Below are positions 22,108-28,957 of a stretch of DNA of 30,881 nt, one piece after another. Position numbers and translations under genes: made by a program. The DNA comes from a virus. The stretch spans positions 1 to 30,881 of IMG/VR virus record IMGVR_UViG_3300046002_003351. One strand, written 5' to 3'. The notes under the pieces were generated by a model. It had not been told where the DNA came from. It searched no databases and worked only from the letters and a program-made list of their open reading frames with translations. The first letter of the stretch is position 1. Every line of letters begins with the position of its first letter.

Positions 22108-22359
22108 ATGAAACTACTTACAGAATTTAAACAACAATTTACTCTTAATGAGTGGATAAATGCTATGAAACAAGGCATCAAAGAACTATTTAATCAATGG
22201 TCATTTAGTGAGTTTGCGAAAGCTTTTTTTGCCTATATGCCAACGGCAACTGGTCAGCGAATTAAAGGAGGTTTTAAAACTATTAAAGGCGGCACATCTG
22301 ATGAAATTTTTACGGCATTAACTAAGTTGCAAAAGGAGGTTAAGGGTGAGCGCAATTAA
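22108..22359 (+). CDS. Small protein of the regulatory cluster, unknown
   Basis: An 83-residue, mostly helical protein (LLTEFKQQFTLNEWINAMKQGIKELFNQWSFSEFAKAFFAYM, then RIKGGFKTIKGGTSDEIFTALTKLQKEVKGERN). It has basic patches and aromatic residues but no known motif. It is the first plus-strand gene after the divergent control region, and its end overlaps the next, HTH-like gene by 14 bases. Adjacent placement suggests a regulatory or early function, which remains a guess. Confidence 0.6.
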   Translation: MKLLTEFKQQFTLNEWINAMKQGIKELFNQWSFSEFAKAFFAYMPTATGQRIKGGFKTIKGGTSDEIFTALTKLQKEVKGERN

Positions 22360-22651
22360 AGAGATTAATGAACTAAATATGATATTGGTTACAGAGTGGA
22401 ATGGAGGGATGCAATCGAAAGAAATATGCAAAACATACAATGTACCATCTTGGCGTTTAAAAAATGCAATAAAAGAATATTTTACAACACGCACGGCATT
22501 AATACTAAAAATTAAAGCAGAATCAGAAATACCTGATATTGAGCCAAAGATATTAGACATAGAAAATGTAATTTGTGCATCATTTGCTAATTTAACAGTA
22601 GGTGATGTTCTTTTCAATAATGGCAAAATAAAAGCATTAAAATTTAATTAA
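22346..22651 (+). CDS. Helix-turn-helix-like DNA-binding protein
   Basis: A 101-residue protein with a GTG start at 22346, clearly set by the Shine-Dalgarno AAGGAGG (22333-22339); this is one of the few genes here with such a site. Residues ~16-45 (VTEWNGGMQSKEICKTYNVPSWRLKNAIKEYF) form a helix-turn-helix of the 'm...eIak.y.vp...l...i' type seen in terminase small subunits and in transposase-like or phage regulators. The C-terminal half is predicted beta/helix without a recognised fold. It could be a regulator of the divergent promoters or a terminase small-subunit-like protein; context favours regulation. Confidence 0.55.
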   Translation: MSAIKEINELNMILVTEWNGGMQSKEICKTYNVPSWRLKNAIKEYFTTRTALILKIKAESEIPDIEPKILDIENVICASFANLTVGDVLFNNGKIKALKFN

Positions 22652-22665
22652 TTATAATTTAAAAA

Positions 22666-22920
22666 ATGAACATAACACAAGAGCAACCCAAAAAACAACC
22701 TAGCATTGAGAATTTAGAAAAAATGCACAAAGAATTATTAAAATTGGTGGTACACAGAGGCTCTAGGCCATCTAAATGCAATCCAATTAATGATGCTGCC
22801 AAAAAATTTGGCTACACTAGACAAGGCATTTCTCGAATTTTATATGGAAAAGTTAAGGATTGGAAGCCACATCATTACGAAATTTACAACTTTCTTAAAT
22901 TCTATTTGTCTGATAATTAG
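22666..22920 (+). CDS. HTH DNA-binding protein, small
   Basis: An 84-residue protein. After a polar N-terminus, residues ~40-65 (INDAAKKFGYTRQGISRILYGKVKDW) form a helix-turn-helix of the XRE-like kind (a 'aA.k.G.tr..is.il.G' pattern), then HHYEIYNFLKFYL as a final helix. Such small proteins act as Cro/CI-like regulators of early phage genes. It lies just upstream of the strong promoter at 22949-22978 that drives the replication genes, a good place for a regulator. Its true target and partners are unknown. Confidence 0.62.
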   Translation: MNITQEQPKKQPSIENLEKMHKELLKLVVHRGSRPSKCNPINDAAKKFGYTRQGISRILYGKVKDWKPHHYEIYNFLKFYLSDN

Positions 22921-22948
22921 TATTTTAAATAATTTGTGTGAAATAATA

Positions 22949-22978
22949 TTGCGGGGTAAATATTTATAGTTAGATTTG
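22949..22978 (+). promoter_or_regulatory. Promoter of the replication/recombination operon
   Basis: TTG (22949-22951) and TAGATTTG (22971-22978) are 19 bases apart, a full match to the Bacteroidetes pattern, and lie 25 bases before the ATG at 23004. It fits the main early promoter for the genes to 28060. Confidence 0.72.
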
Positions 22979-23003
22979 TACCCAACAAACAAAACCTAAT
23001 AAA

Positions 23004-23591
23004 ATGAATACAATTATTAAATTACTTAACGAAGCTGGTTACAAAAATACAAACACTAACAGAGAGAGAGCGGTTAGAAATATGAACTTGCTACTTGATA
23101 GCGGAGTGATGAGCATCCAATTTATCAATGCTGACGAGTACAATGCAAAACAAGGTGGCCGTTCATTTTGGTTTAAACATAATGAAAAAGACTTTTGCAC
23201 CGCATATCAAGTAACTCTTTTTGGAAAAACATATAATGGTCATTTTATTCAGAAGAAATCAACAACTAAATATTTAGCAAGTGTTGCTTTTGATGGGACA
23301 AGAGAGTATGCATTAGATATTGATTACTATGACAACTACATATTAAGCATTTCAGACATACAAATCAGAGTTGCACAATTAATTAGTGTTATTCGTAATG
23401 CTGTTGATTTCTTTGCGCCAAAGGTATTTGCAGCAAGAGGAGAATGTTCTTGTGGTAAATGCAACGGAAAAGGTGTTATCCCAGCTTTTGCTTACTATGC
23501 AAATGGTATCTGTTTTGACTGCGGTGGTTCAGGGATAGATAGAAATGTATTGAAGTCATTTATCAGCACATCAATAGCAAGTGTAAAGTAA
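23004..23591 (+). CDS. Protein with a DnaJ-type zinc finger
   Basis: A 195-residue protein. The N-terminal ~140 residues (start NTIIKLLNEAGYKNTNTNRERAVRNMNLLLDSG) are of unknown fold. The C-terminal part has CSCGKCNGKG (148-157) and CFDCGGSG (170-177), two CxxCxGxG-type repeats like those of DnaJ zinc fingers, here as a single pair that would bind one zinc. No J-domain is present. The role may be protein binding in replication or host takeover. It is the first gene of the early operon and is followed by a GC-rich hairpin. Confidence 0.75.
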   Translation: MNTIIKLLNEAGYKNTNTNRERAVRNMNLLLDSGVMSIQFINADEYNAKQGGRSFWFKHNEKDFCTAYQVTLFGKTYNGHFIQKKSTTKYLASVAFDGTREYALDIDYYDNYILSISDIQIRVAQLISVIRNAVDFFAPKVFAARGECSCGKCNGKGVIPAFAYYANGICFDCGGSGIDRNVLKSFISTSIASVK

Positions 23592-23598
23592 AAAAAAT

Positions 23599-23617
23599 GG
23601 GGAGCTAACAACTCCCC
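23599..23617 (+). terminator. Short hairpin after the first early gene
   Basis: GGGGAG (23599-23604) pairs with CTCCCC (23612-23617) over a 7-base loop, just after the stop at 23591. The following bases (TTGTATAAAAA) lack a clean U-tract, so it is probably a weak terminator or an mRNA-end stabiliser that sets apart the level of the first gene. Confidence 0.5.
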
Positions 23618-23653
23618 TTGTATAAAAATATAAATCCAATAAAACCAAATCAA

Positions 23654-23956
23654 ATGCACACAATACAAATCAACTACAAAGAATTTAAAGAGTGTCAATG
23701 GACAAATACTGACACTGGTGAAATTATTGTTTACAATGAAAAATTTGATAAAATTTTTATGTATTGTAAGGATAGACTTATAGACTCATTTAATTACAAA
23801 TACACAAGCCACATTCTTCACGCTTGCGACATTGCAGTATCCGAAGATAAGCACGATGTTGTAATTTCAGTAGAATTTGACACCGAAATTAGAGTAATGA
23901 ATACCTCATTCCTAAGTATGGCACTTACAGATATTTTATACAATCATAATAAATAA
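23654..23956 (+). CDS. Small early protein, unknown
   Basis: A 100-residue protein from the ATG at 23654; the TTG at 23618 is inside the hairpin region and rejected. It reads HTIQINYKEFKECQWTNTDTGEIIVYNEKFDKIFMYCKDRLID, then SHILHACDIAVSEDKHDVVISVEFDTEIRVMNTSFLSMALTDILYN. Beta-rich with a helical end; no motif recognised. It is followed by an A-rich leader and RecT, and probably belongs to the recombination set. Confidence 0.68.
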   Translation: MHTIQINYKEFKECQWTNTDTGEIIVYNEKFDKIFMYCKDRLIDSFNYKYTSHILHACDIAVSEDKHDVVISVEFDTEIRVMNTSFLSMALTDILYNHNK

Positions 23957-23973
23957 CCCAAAAACAAACAAAA

Positions 23974-24846
23974 ATGACAAATCAAGTCCAAACAACAGAA
24001 AATGGCGTAATTGCCACATTAAAGACTGCAATGCCAACATTGGTGCAGCTTGCCCAAATTAATGGAATCTCAGCAGAAAAAGCGGAAGCCCTGATGGCCC
24101 AAGAGGTCGAATTCCTTAGAGAAGCGGCAATGCTTAATCCTAAGATTCTTCAGTCAGCACCAGCAAGTGTTTTACTTGCCGTTAAACGTGCTATAAAGAA
24201 CAATCTGACATTAGACCCGCAAGCTGGGTTAATGTACATTAAAACACGCTCAATTAACGTATCTCAAGACCCTAAGGCGGCTCAATGGATTACGATTATG
24301 GAGACTCAGGAAACTTGTAATGGTTTACTTTCTAAAAATAGAATGCTTGGCCGCATCTTAGACCACAATGTTCCTCAGGTAGAATTTGATGCCGCTGGCA
24401 AAGTAAAATCAGTAACATTCTCATTTCAAAAAAATACTGGTAATTGGGAAACTATGACATTTTCTGAGTACGATTTTGAAAGATGGGGAAATAGTTCTCA
24501 TAAGGAGCGTTCAAGAGGCAAGAATGATGCCGCTACAACAGATTACAGAAATGCATTGTACACAGCTTGGAGAGGCGGCATTGACCCTGAATTTGCAAAA
24601 GCAAAAGCAATCAGGCATTCGCTTAAAAAATTAGGTACTAATCCTAATGAAAAAATGGCAAGCGGTATACAAATTTCGCCAGCTGAGTTTAAGGTTATTG
24701 ATACCAAAATTGCAAATAGTGAGGTGGAGGATGAAATGATGGGCAACACTTCCACATATCAGCACGAAAGCAAACCAATGGAAATAGTTGCACCAACCAC
24801 CAATGAAATGCCGACAACAGAAACAGAAGAAATGCCTTTTAATTAA
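23974..24846 (+). CDS. recT: RecT-family single-strand annealing protein
   Basis: A 290-residue protein. The family core runs from ~10 to 235: the helix EFLREAAMLNPKILQSAPASVLLAVKRAIKNNLTLDPQAGLMYIKTRSI (~42-95), NGLLSKNRMLGRILDH (~115-130), and a FSEYDFERWGN region, as in RecT/Bet-like annealing proteins. RecT pairs single-stranded DNA made by a partner exonuclease. The C-terminal tail is acidic and ends ETEEMPFN, much like the tip of SSB (acidic, then P-F), a site that binds many DNA-processing proteins. The likely partner nuclease is encoded at 25980-26597. Confidence 0.88.
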   Translation: MTNQVQTTENGVIATLKTAMPTLVQLAQINGISAEKAEALMAQEVEFLREAAMLNPKILQSAPASVLLAVKRAIKNNLTLDPQAGLMYIKTRSINVSQDPKAAQWITIMETQETCNGLLSKNRMLGRILDHNVPQVEFDAAGKVKSVTFSFQKNTGNWETMTFSEYDFERWGNSSHKERSRGKNDAATTDYRNALYTAWRGGIDPEFAKAKAIRHSLKKLGTNPNEKMASGIQISPAEFKVIDTKIANSEVEDEMMGNTSTYQHESKPMEIVAPTTNEMPTTETEEMPFN

Positions 24847-24864
24847 TCTTAAAAACTATACAAC

Positions 24865-26001
24865 GTGGAAAATAATAATCAAGAAAAAGGGGTAGCAATT
24901 GCTGCCCCAATTCAACAAACAATTGACAAAGTTTTAACATTGTCACCAGCAAGGCAATCAGCATTTATTGACTTTGGAAAGCAAGGCGTAAACATTGCCG
25001 TGTTAAATAGCAACCTATCAATTTTAGCCAACAATGCAACTTTAAAGTTTAATGAGCTGCCATCAACCATCACCGATATTTTACAAGCGGAAGAGACCTT
25101 GAAACTAATCAAAAAAACACAAGCTGATATTAATGATGCACGAATCAGTGGAGTTAAGCCAATTACTGATAGGCTGGCAACATTAATGGCATATGAAAAA
25201 AATTTAGCTGAACCCATAAAAACTTTGACTGAAAGGATTCTTGCTGCTAAGAAAATTAAAGAGGCCGCTGATAATGCTGCACGATTGCAAGATGATGAAA
25301 TAAAGCAATACCAAGGTTACATCACACGAATGGTTGCTGACACTGAGGCAAGATTTGCAAATTACATTAATGAACAAGTTTTGGCAGCCTATAATTATGC
25401 ACTTACCACTGGTAATATTCTTCCTGAAAAAGTAGAAGAATTTATAGACAAAGCTTGCAACGGAAGAGGCACTGAAAAGCATTTTACTAATTCGATAAAA
25501 CCATTTGATTGGAAGTACAATGTCCCATCCACAGAGATTCAGGATGACATTTACCAGCAGTTGTCATCACCAAAAACATTTGCTGACCAGTTCCGTGCAA
25601 AAATGATAGACCAATTTATGGATTATGATTTGGCCTATCAGAATAAAGAAATTGCATTACAAAGGGCCAAGGAAGATGCCGATAAAGAAGCTGCCGAAAT
25701 TAAGCAAACAAACTTAATGACAAACACAATGGCGGCCATTACAGAGGTAGCTACGGAGCTAAAGGTTGATGATGGAATTAAGCCTATTAAAAGAAGTTAT
25801 GCGGTTGACTTTGAAGAATCGTGGGAAGAATCACGCAAAATATCTATTGCCTTTTGGTCAACAACAAAATCATTTAAAGACCTTAGGATGTCACCATCTA
25901 AGATTACACCTATACAGATGGCTGATTACCTTGGAAAGATTAAAACTATTGACAATGCATTTGAAATAACTGGAATAAAATGGAAGGAAATAGAGAAGTA
26001 A
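24865..26001 (+). CDS. Coiled-coil protein between RecT and the nuclease
   Basis: A 378-residue protein with a GTG start at 24865. Large parts are heptad-like and charged: ADINDARISGVKPITDRLATLMAYEKNLAEPIKTLTERILAAKKIKEAADNAARLQDDEIKQYQ (~92-155) and ALQRAKEDADKEAAEIKQ (~262-280). A proline-containing terminal part (KISIAFWSTTKSFKDLRMSPSKITPIQMADYL) is globular. The pattern resembles the accessory, DUF1351-like coiled-coil proteins next to RecT genes in other phages, but I cannot assign a family. Position, and a 22-base overlap with the nuclease gene, support a recombination role. Confidence 0.6.
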   Translation: MENNNQEKGVAIAAPIQQTIDKVLTLSPARQSAFIDFGKQGVNIAVLNSNLSILANNATLKFNELPSTITDILQAEETLKLIKKTQADINDARISGVKPITDRLATLMAYEKNLAEPIKTLTERILAAKKIKEAADNAARLQDDEIKQYQGYITRMVADTEARFANYINEQVLAAYNYALTTGNILPEKVEEFIDKACNGRGTEKHFTNSIKPFDWKYNVPSTEIQDDIYQQLSSPKTFADQFRAKMIDQFMDYDLAYQNKEIALQRAKEDADKEAAEIKQTNLMTNTMAAITEVATELKVDDGIKPIKRSYAVDFEESWEESRKISIAFWSTTKSFKDLRMSPSKITPIQMADYLGKIKTIDNAFEITGIKWKEIEK

Positions 26002-26597
26002 TTGAATATACCAATTGCACACAAGTTGACTGTAGTGATTTTAAATACTACTTATCACTTGATGGCTATTCACATTCTTTTTTGAAGTCACAAAAAGCGG
26101 GGGTAGTACCTCCCTTTAATGTGACTGATAAAGTGATGGTGGGAAAAATAGTTGACCAAATTTTGACCAATAGTGGTGATGTTGATTATAGTCATCCCCA
26201 GTATAAAAAATCAGCAGTCATAGCCGAGTTTTTAAAAAACAATTTTGCGGCAATTCTTCCACAACTAAAAACCCAAGTTGCTTTTGTTGGCACTGCAAAA
26301 TATGCTGGACTTTCAATTAATGTAAAAGGGATTTTAGACTACCTACTTCCAAGGTATGCAGTGATTGATTTAAAGGTGACAGCTGAGAAGAATGTTGATG
26401 CCCTGATAGAATATATGGGATATAAAAATCAACTATGGAACTATGCACGTTTGGCCAATGTAAAATTTGCATACATACTGATATTCTCTACTCACAAAAA
26501 CAATCAAAACCATCCGTGCAGACTAATCAGAATTGATGTGTCGCAACCTATCAATGAGTTTTGGAAAAATGCAGTTTTAGATTTCGGAAGCATATGA
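25980..26597 (+). CDS. PD-(D/E)XK nuclease, RecE/Exo8-like
   Basis: A 205-residue protein. The nuclease core is visible in order: LSINVKGILDYLL (111-123, D120), YAVIDLKVT (126-134, D130 and K132, the D-x-K catalytic pair), and a later helix with YKNQLWNYARL (~147-157) that carries the family glutamine/tyrosine. An early YYLSLDGYSHSFLKS helix is like the substrate-facing start of Exo8/RecE-type exonucleases. The expected activity is 5'-3' resection of double-stranded ends, giving single strands for RecT. It is shorter than RecE. Overlaps: 22 bases upstream, 4 bases (ATGA) with the helicase. Confidence 0.82.
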   Translation: MEGNREVIEYTNCTQVDCSDFKYYLSLDGYSHSFLKSQKAGVVPPFNVTDKVMVGKIVDQILTNSGDVDYSHPQYKKSAVIAEFLKNNFAAILPQLKTQVAFVGTAKYAGLSINVKGILDYLLPRYAVIDLKVTAEKNVDALIEYMGYKNQLWNYARLANVKFAYILIFSTHKNNQNHPCRLIRIDVSQPINEFWKNAVLDFGSI

Positions 26598-28060
26598 TAC
26601 AACTAAGAGATTACCAAGTAAACTATATTGATTCTATAGTTGATGCATTCAAACAAGGGCATAAAAAAGTCATTCTATGCGCACCAACTGGAGCTGGCAA
26701 AACTGTTATTTTTTCGGAGATAGTCAGGAGGTCTTCCTTTCGTGGCACATCCACTTGGATTCTTACCGACAGAATTGAACTATTTGAACAGACTTGGAAA
26801 GCACTTGAAAAAGTAAATGTAGTACCTCAGCTAATAAATGCCGACACCAAAAAAAGCGCAATCTCCATTGATGCATTAATTAACGTGGGAATGGTAGAAA
26901 CTATCTTTAAAAGAAAAGGCATTAAACCACCACAGCTAATCATTTGCGATGAAGCTCATATGGGAAATTTTACAAAAATTCTTGAAAGATTCCCTGAAGC
27001 TTATATAATTGGCGCAACAGCTACACCTATTGGCAAGCATTTTTACAAGTACTACACATCTTTGATACAATGCATAGATGTACCAGCGTTAATTAGCAAT
27101 GGGTCACTTGCTCCTTGCAAGGCCATTGAAATGAGAGGTCAGGACTTTAGTGATTTAGAAATGAAAAATGGAGAATATACCGATGCATCTAATGCGGCCC
27201 ACTTTTCAAAGCCTAAATTATATGATGGATTGCTGGAGCAAATTAACATCCACATCCAACAAAAAAAGTCAATCGTTTATTGCGCAAATATTGAACACGC
27301 TTATGACACTTGTAATGTTTTAATTGCTGCTGGCTACACTGCAAAAGTTGTTACTGGAAAAACTCCCAAGGCAGAGAGAAAACTTATTTTTACTGAGTTT
27401 AAATTTGGGCAATTTCAATTTCTAATTAATGTTGGAGTAGCCACTAAAGGTTATGATGAACCAACAATTGAGGCTGTGATTATGTACCTGAAAACAACTT
27501 CATTAATTAAGTATCTGCAATGTGTTGGGCGTGGAGGTAGACCATCAGCAGAAACTGGTAAGAAACATTTCGTGCATTTGGATTTTGGTGAGAACGTAAC
27601 CTATCACGGCCTATGGTCTGCACATCGTAATTGGGAACTATCACCACCAAAGAAAAAGAAAGAAAATGCTGCGCCTATGAAAGATTGCCCAGTATGCAGC
27701 GCAATGGTTTATGCCTCCGTGAGAGTTTGTAACTTCTGCCAATACGAATGGCCTGAGAAAGAATTGAGATTACTTGAAGGTGTTGCCGTTGAGGTTACTG
27801 ACCAGTTAAGCAAAGAACTAATGTCTAAGAGGCACGGAGATTTAACCATTAAAGAAATTAAAAAACTTGTTGACTTTAAGAAAATTAAAGCTGTCTATGC
27901 TTGGAGATTGGTTAGATACAGAGGTGAAGATGCATTGCAAGAATATGCAAGTCTTTGTGGCTATAGCCGTGGGTGGATTCTTAGGCAATGGAGTATGCTG
28001 ACAGATATTGAACAGATGGAGGTTGAGCTAAGAAATAATGAAAGGATTGAAACAGTTTAA
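26594..28060 (+). CDS. SF2 DEAH-box helicase with C-terminal zinc finger
   Basis: A 488-residue protein from the ATG at 26594. Motifs: a Q-motif start RDYQ (5-8), Walker A APTGAGKT (30-37), DEAH (119-122), TAT (142-144, in GATATP), and motif VI QCVGRGGRPS in the second RecA-like domain. This is the UvsW/restriction-type SF2 layout. After the helicase domains, four cysteines in CPVCSAMVYASVRVCNFCQYEW form a C4 zinc finger, and the end is helical and basic. It would unwind or branch-migrate DNA in replication or recombination with the nuclease and RecT, whose operon it shares. Confidence 0.88.
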   Translation: MIQLRDYQVNYIDSIVDAFKQGHKKVILCAPTGAGKTVIFSEIVRRSSFRGTSTWILTDRIELFEQTWKALEKVNVVPQLINADTKKSAISIDALINVGMVETIFKRKGIKPPQLIICDEAHMGNFTKILERFPEAYIIGATATPIGKHFYKYYTSLIQCIDVPALISNGSLAPCKAIEMRGQDFSDLEMKNGEYTDASNAAHFSKPKLYDGLLEQINIHIQQKKSIVYCANIEHAYDTCNVLIAAGYTAKVVTGKTPKAERKLIFTEFKFGQFQFLINVGVATKGYDEPTIEAVIMYLKTTSLIKYLQCVGRGGRPSAETGKKHFVHLDFGENVTYHGLWSAHRNWELSPPKKKKENAAPMKDCPVCSAMVYASVRVCNFCQYEWPEKELRLLEGVAVEVTDQLSKELMSKRHGDLTIKEIKKLVDFKKIKAVYAWRLVRYRGEDALQEYASLCGYSRGWILRQWSMLTDIEQMEVELRNNERIETV

Positions 28061-28077
28061 AATAAATAATACATTTG
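28047..28077 (+). promoter_or_regulatory. Second promoter inside the replication region
   Basis: TTG (28047-28049) and TACATTTG (28070-28077) are 20 bases apart, a good match to TTG-N17-23-TAnnTTTG. It lies at the end of the helicase gene and 25 bases before the ATG at 28102. It would let the initiator and DnaB genes be expressed separately from the recombination genes. Confidence 0.65.
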
Positions 28078-28101
28078 CATTTAATATAAAAATATAATAA
28101 T

Positions 28102-28320
28102 ATGAAAAAAGGAGTGTTTATCACTAATCTTAGTGATTTTTTAAAGGCCGACATTGAAAGGCCATTTTCTATTTTATCAACTATAGAAAAATATGTTTTA
28201 GAGAACGAAGAGCAAATTCAAGAAAAGTTTGATACCGAAAATATTTTTTGCAGTCTTCAAAGAGTGCAATTCTATCAAGGAAAAAAGTATTTTTATGTTG
28301 AAATTATAAATGTAAATTAA
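28102..28320 (+). CDS. Small acidic protein before the initiator
   Basis: A 72-residue protein: GVFITNLSDFLKADIERPFSILSTIEKYVLENEEQIQEKFDTENIFCSLQRVQFYQGKKYFYVEIINVN. Acidic helical middle and a beta end (KKYFYVEI). No known domain. It is the first gene behind the internal promoter and ends 1 base before the initiator gene, so it is likely co-translated with it. Confidence 0.65.
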   Translation: MKKGVFITNLSDFLKADIERPFSILSTIEKYVLENEEQIQEKFDTENIFCSLQRVQFYQGKKYFYVEIINVN

Positions 28321-28321
28321 T

Positions 28322-28957
28322 ATGAAAGATACATTTATAATTCGTACGGAATGGTGGCCAGCTATTTCAAAACTTAACGATACCCAAAAGGCAAAAATCC
28401 TTACAAATTTATTTAATTTTCATTCCGATGGTGAAGTGGATTTATCTGACCCATTAATTGAATTGGTATGGTCATTCATTGAACCTAACTTAATGCGCAA
28501 TATTGCCAATTACGATAAGCGTGTAAAAATTGCTGCTGAAAATGGAAGTAAAGGCGGTAGACCAAAAGCAAATGGAAACCAAAATAACCAAGTCGGTTTT
28601 TTAGCTTCCGATAAAAAGCCAATTGAAACCCTAAATGTAAGTGTAAGTGATAGTGTTAGTGTAAGTGAAAATGATAGTGTGAGTGTGAGTGATAAAAATC
28701 GCACACCCGCCCGAGAGGAATTTCTTTCTTTTTGTAAAAGCTTGGATATAGATTATGAAAGTTTAAAAGAAACCATCAATGCAAAGTATGATACATTTGT
28801 TGCTGATGGTTGGTGCAATGGGTATGGTAAGCCAATAACAAACTGGGAGAATACAATCAGAAATGTTATTCCCCATTTGAAGCCGATGCCGAAAAAGAAG
28901 ATAATAGCTGATGCTAAAGCTAAAGGAAACTGGGGAGGAGGTAAAAATGCAAAATAA
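28322..28957 (+). CDS. DUF6291-like replication initiator / helicase-loader candidate
   Basis: A 211-residue protein. The first ~75 residues (DTFIIRTEWWPAISKLNDTQKAKILTNLFNFHSDGEVDLSDPLIELVWSFIEPNLMRNIANYDKR) match the DUF6291-type domain found in phage replication proteins of Gram-positive and Bacteroidetes hosts, followed by AAENGSKGGRPK. The middle (~104-125) is a serine/valine/aspartate repeat coded by a repeated DNA stretch. The C-terminal part (FVADGWCNGYGKPITNWENTIRNVIPHL, ~158-186) resembles the DnaB-loading end of such initiators. It ends 11 bases inside the DnaB gene, a typical initiator-helicase pair. Confidence 0.75.
   Translation: MKDTFIIRTEWWPAISKLNDTQKAKILTNLFNFHSDGEVDLSDPLIELVWSFIEPNLMRNIANYDKRVKIAAENGSKGGRPKANGNQNNQVGFLASDKKPIETLNVSVSDSVSVSENDSVSVSDKNRTPAREEFLSFCKSLDIDYESLKETINAKYDTFVADGWCNGYGKPITNWENTIRNVIPHLKPMPKKKIIADAKAKGNWGGGKNAK
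28637..28693 (+). repeat. Hexamer-type tandem repeat within the initiator gene, candidate origin
   Basis: About 57 bases built from near-repeats of GTAAGT/GTGAGT/GATAGT units inside the initiator gene, coding for NVSVSDSVSVSENDSVSVSD-type residues. In lambda and several other phages, the iterons bound by the initiator lie inside the initiator gene itself, so this is the best origin candidate in the window. A plain low-complexity linker is the alternative. Confidence 0.4.

Noticed and set aside
28637-28693. CRISPR-like or VNTR array
   Set aside because: Units are about 6 bases without unique spacers, and the stretch is coding; it fits a low-complexity linker or iterons, not CRISPR.
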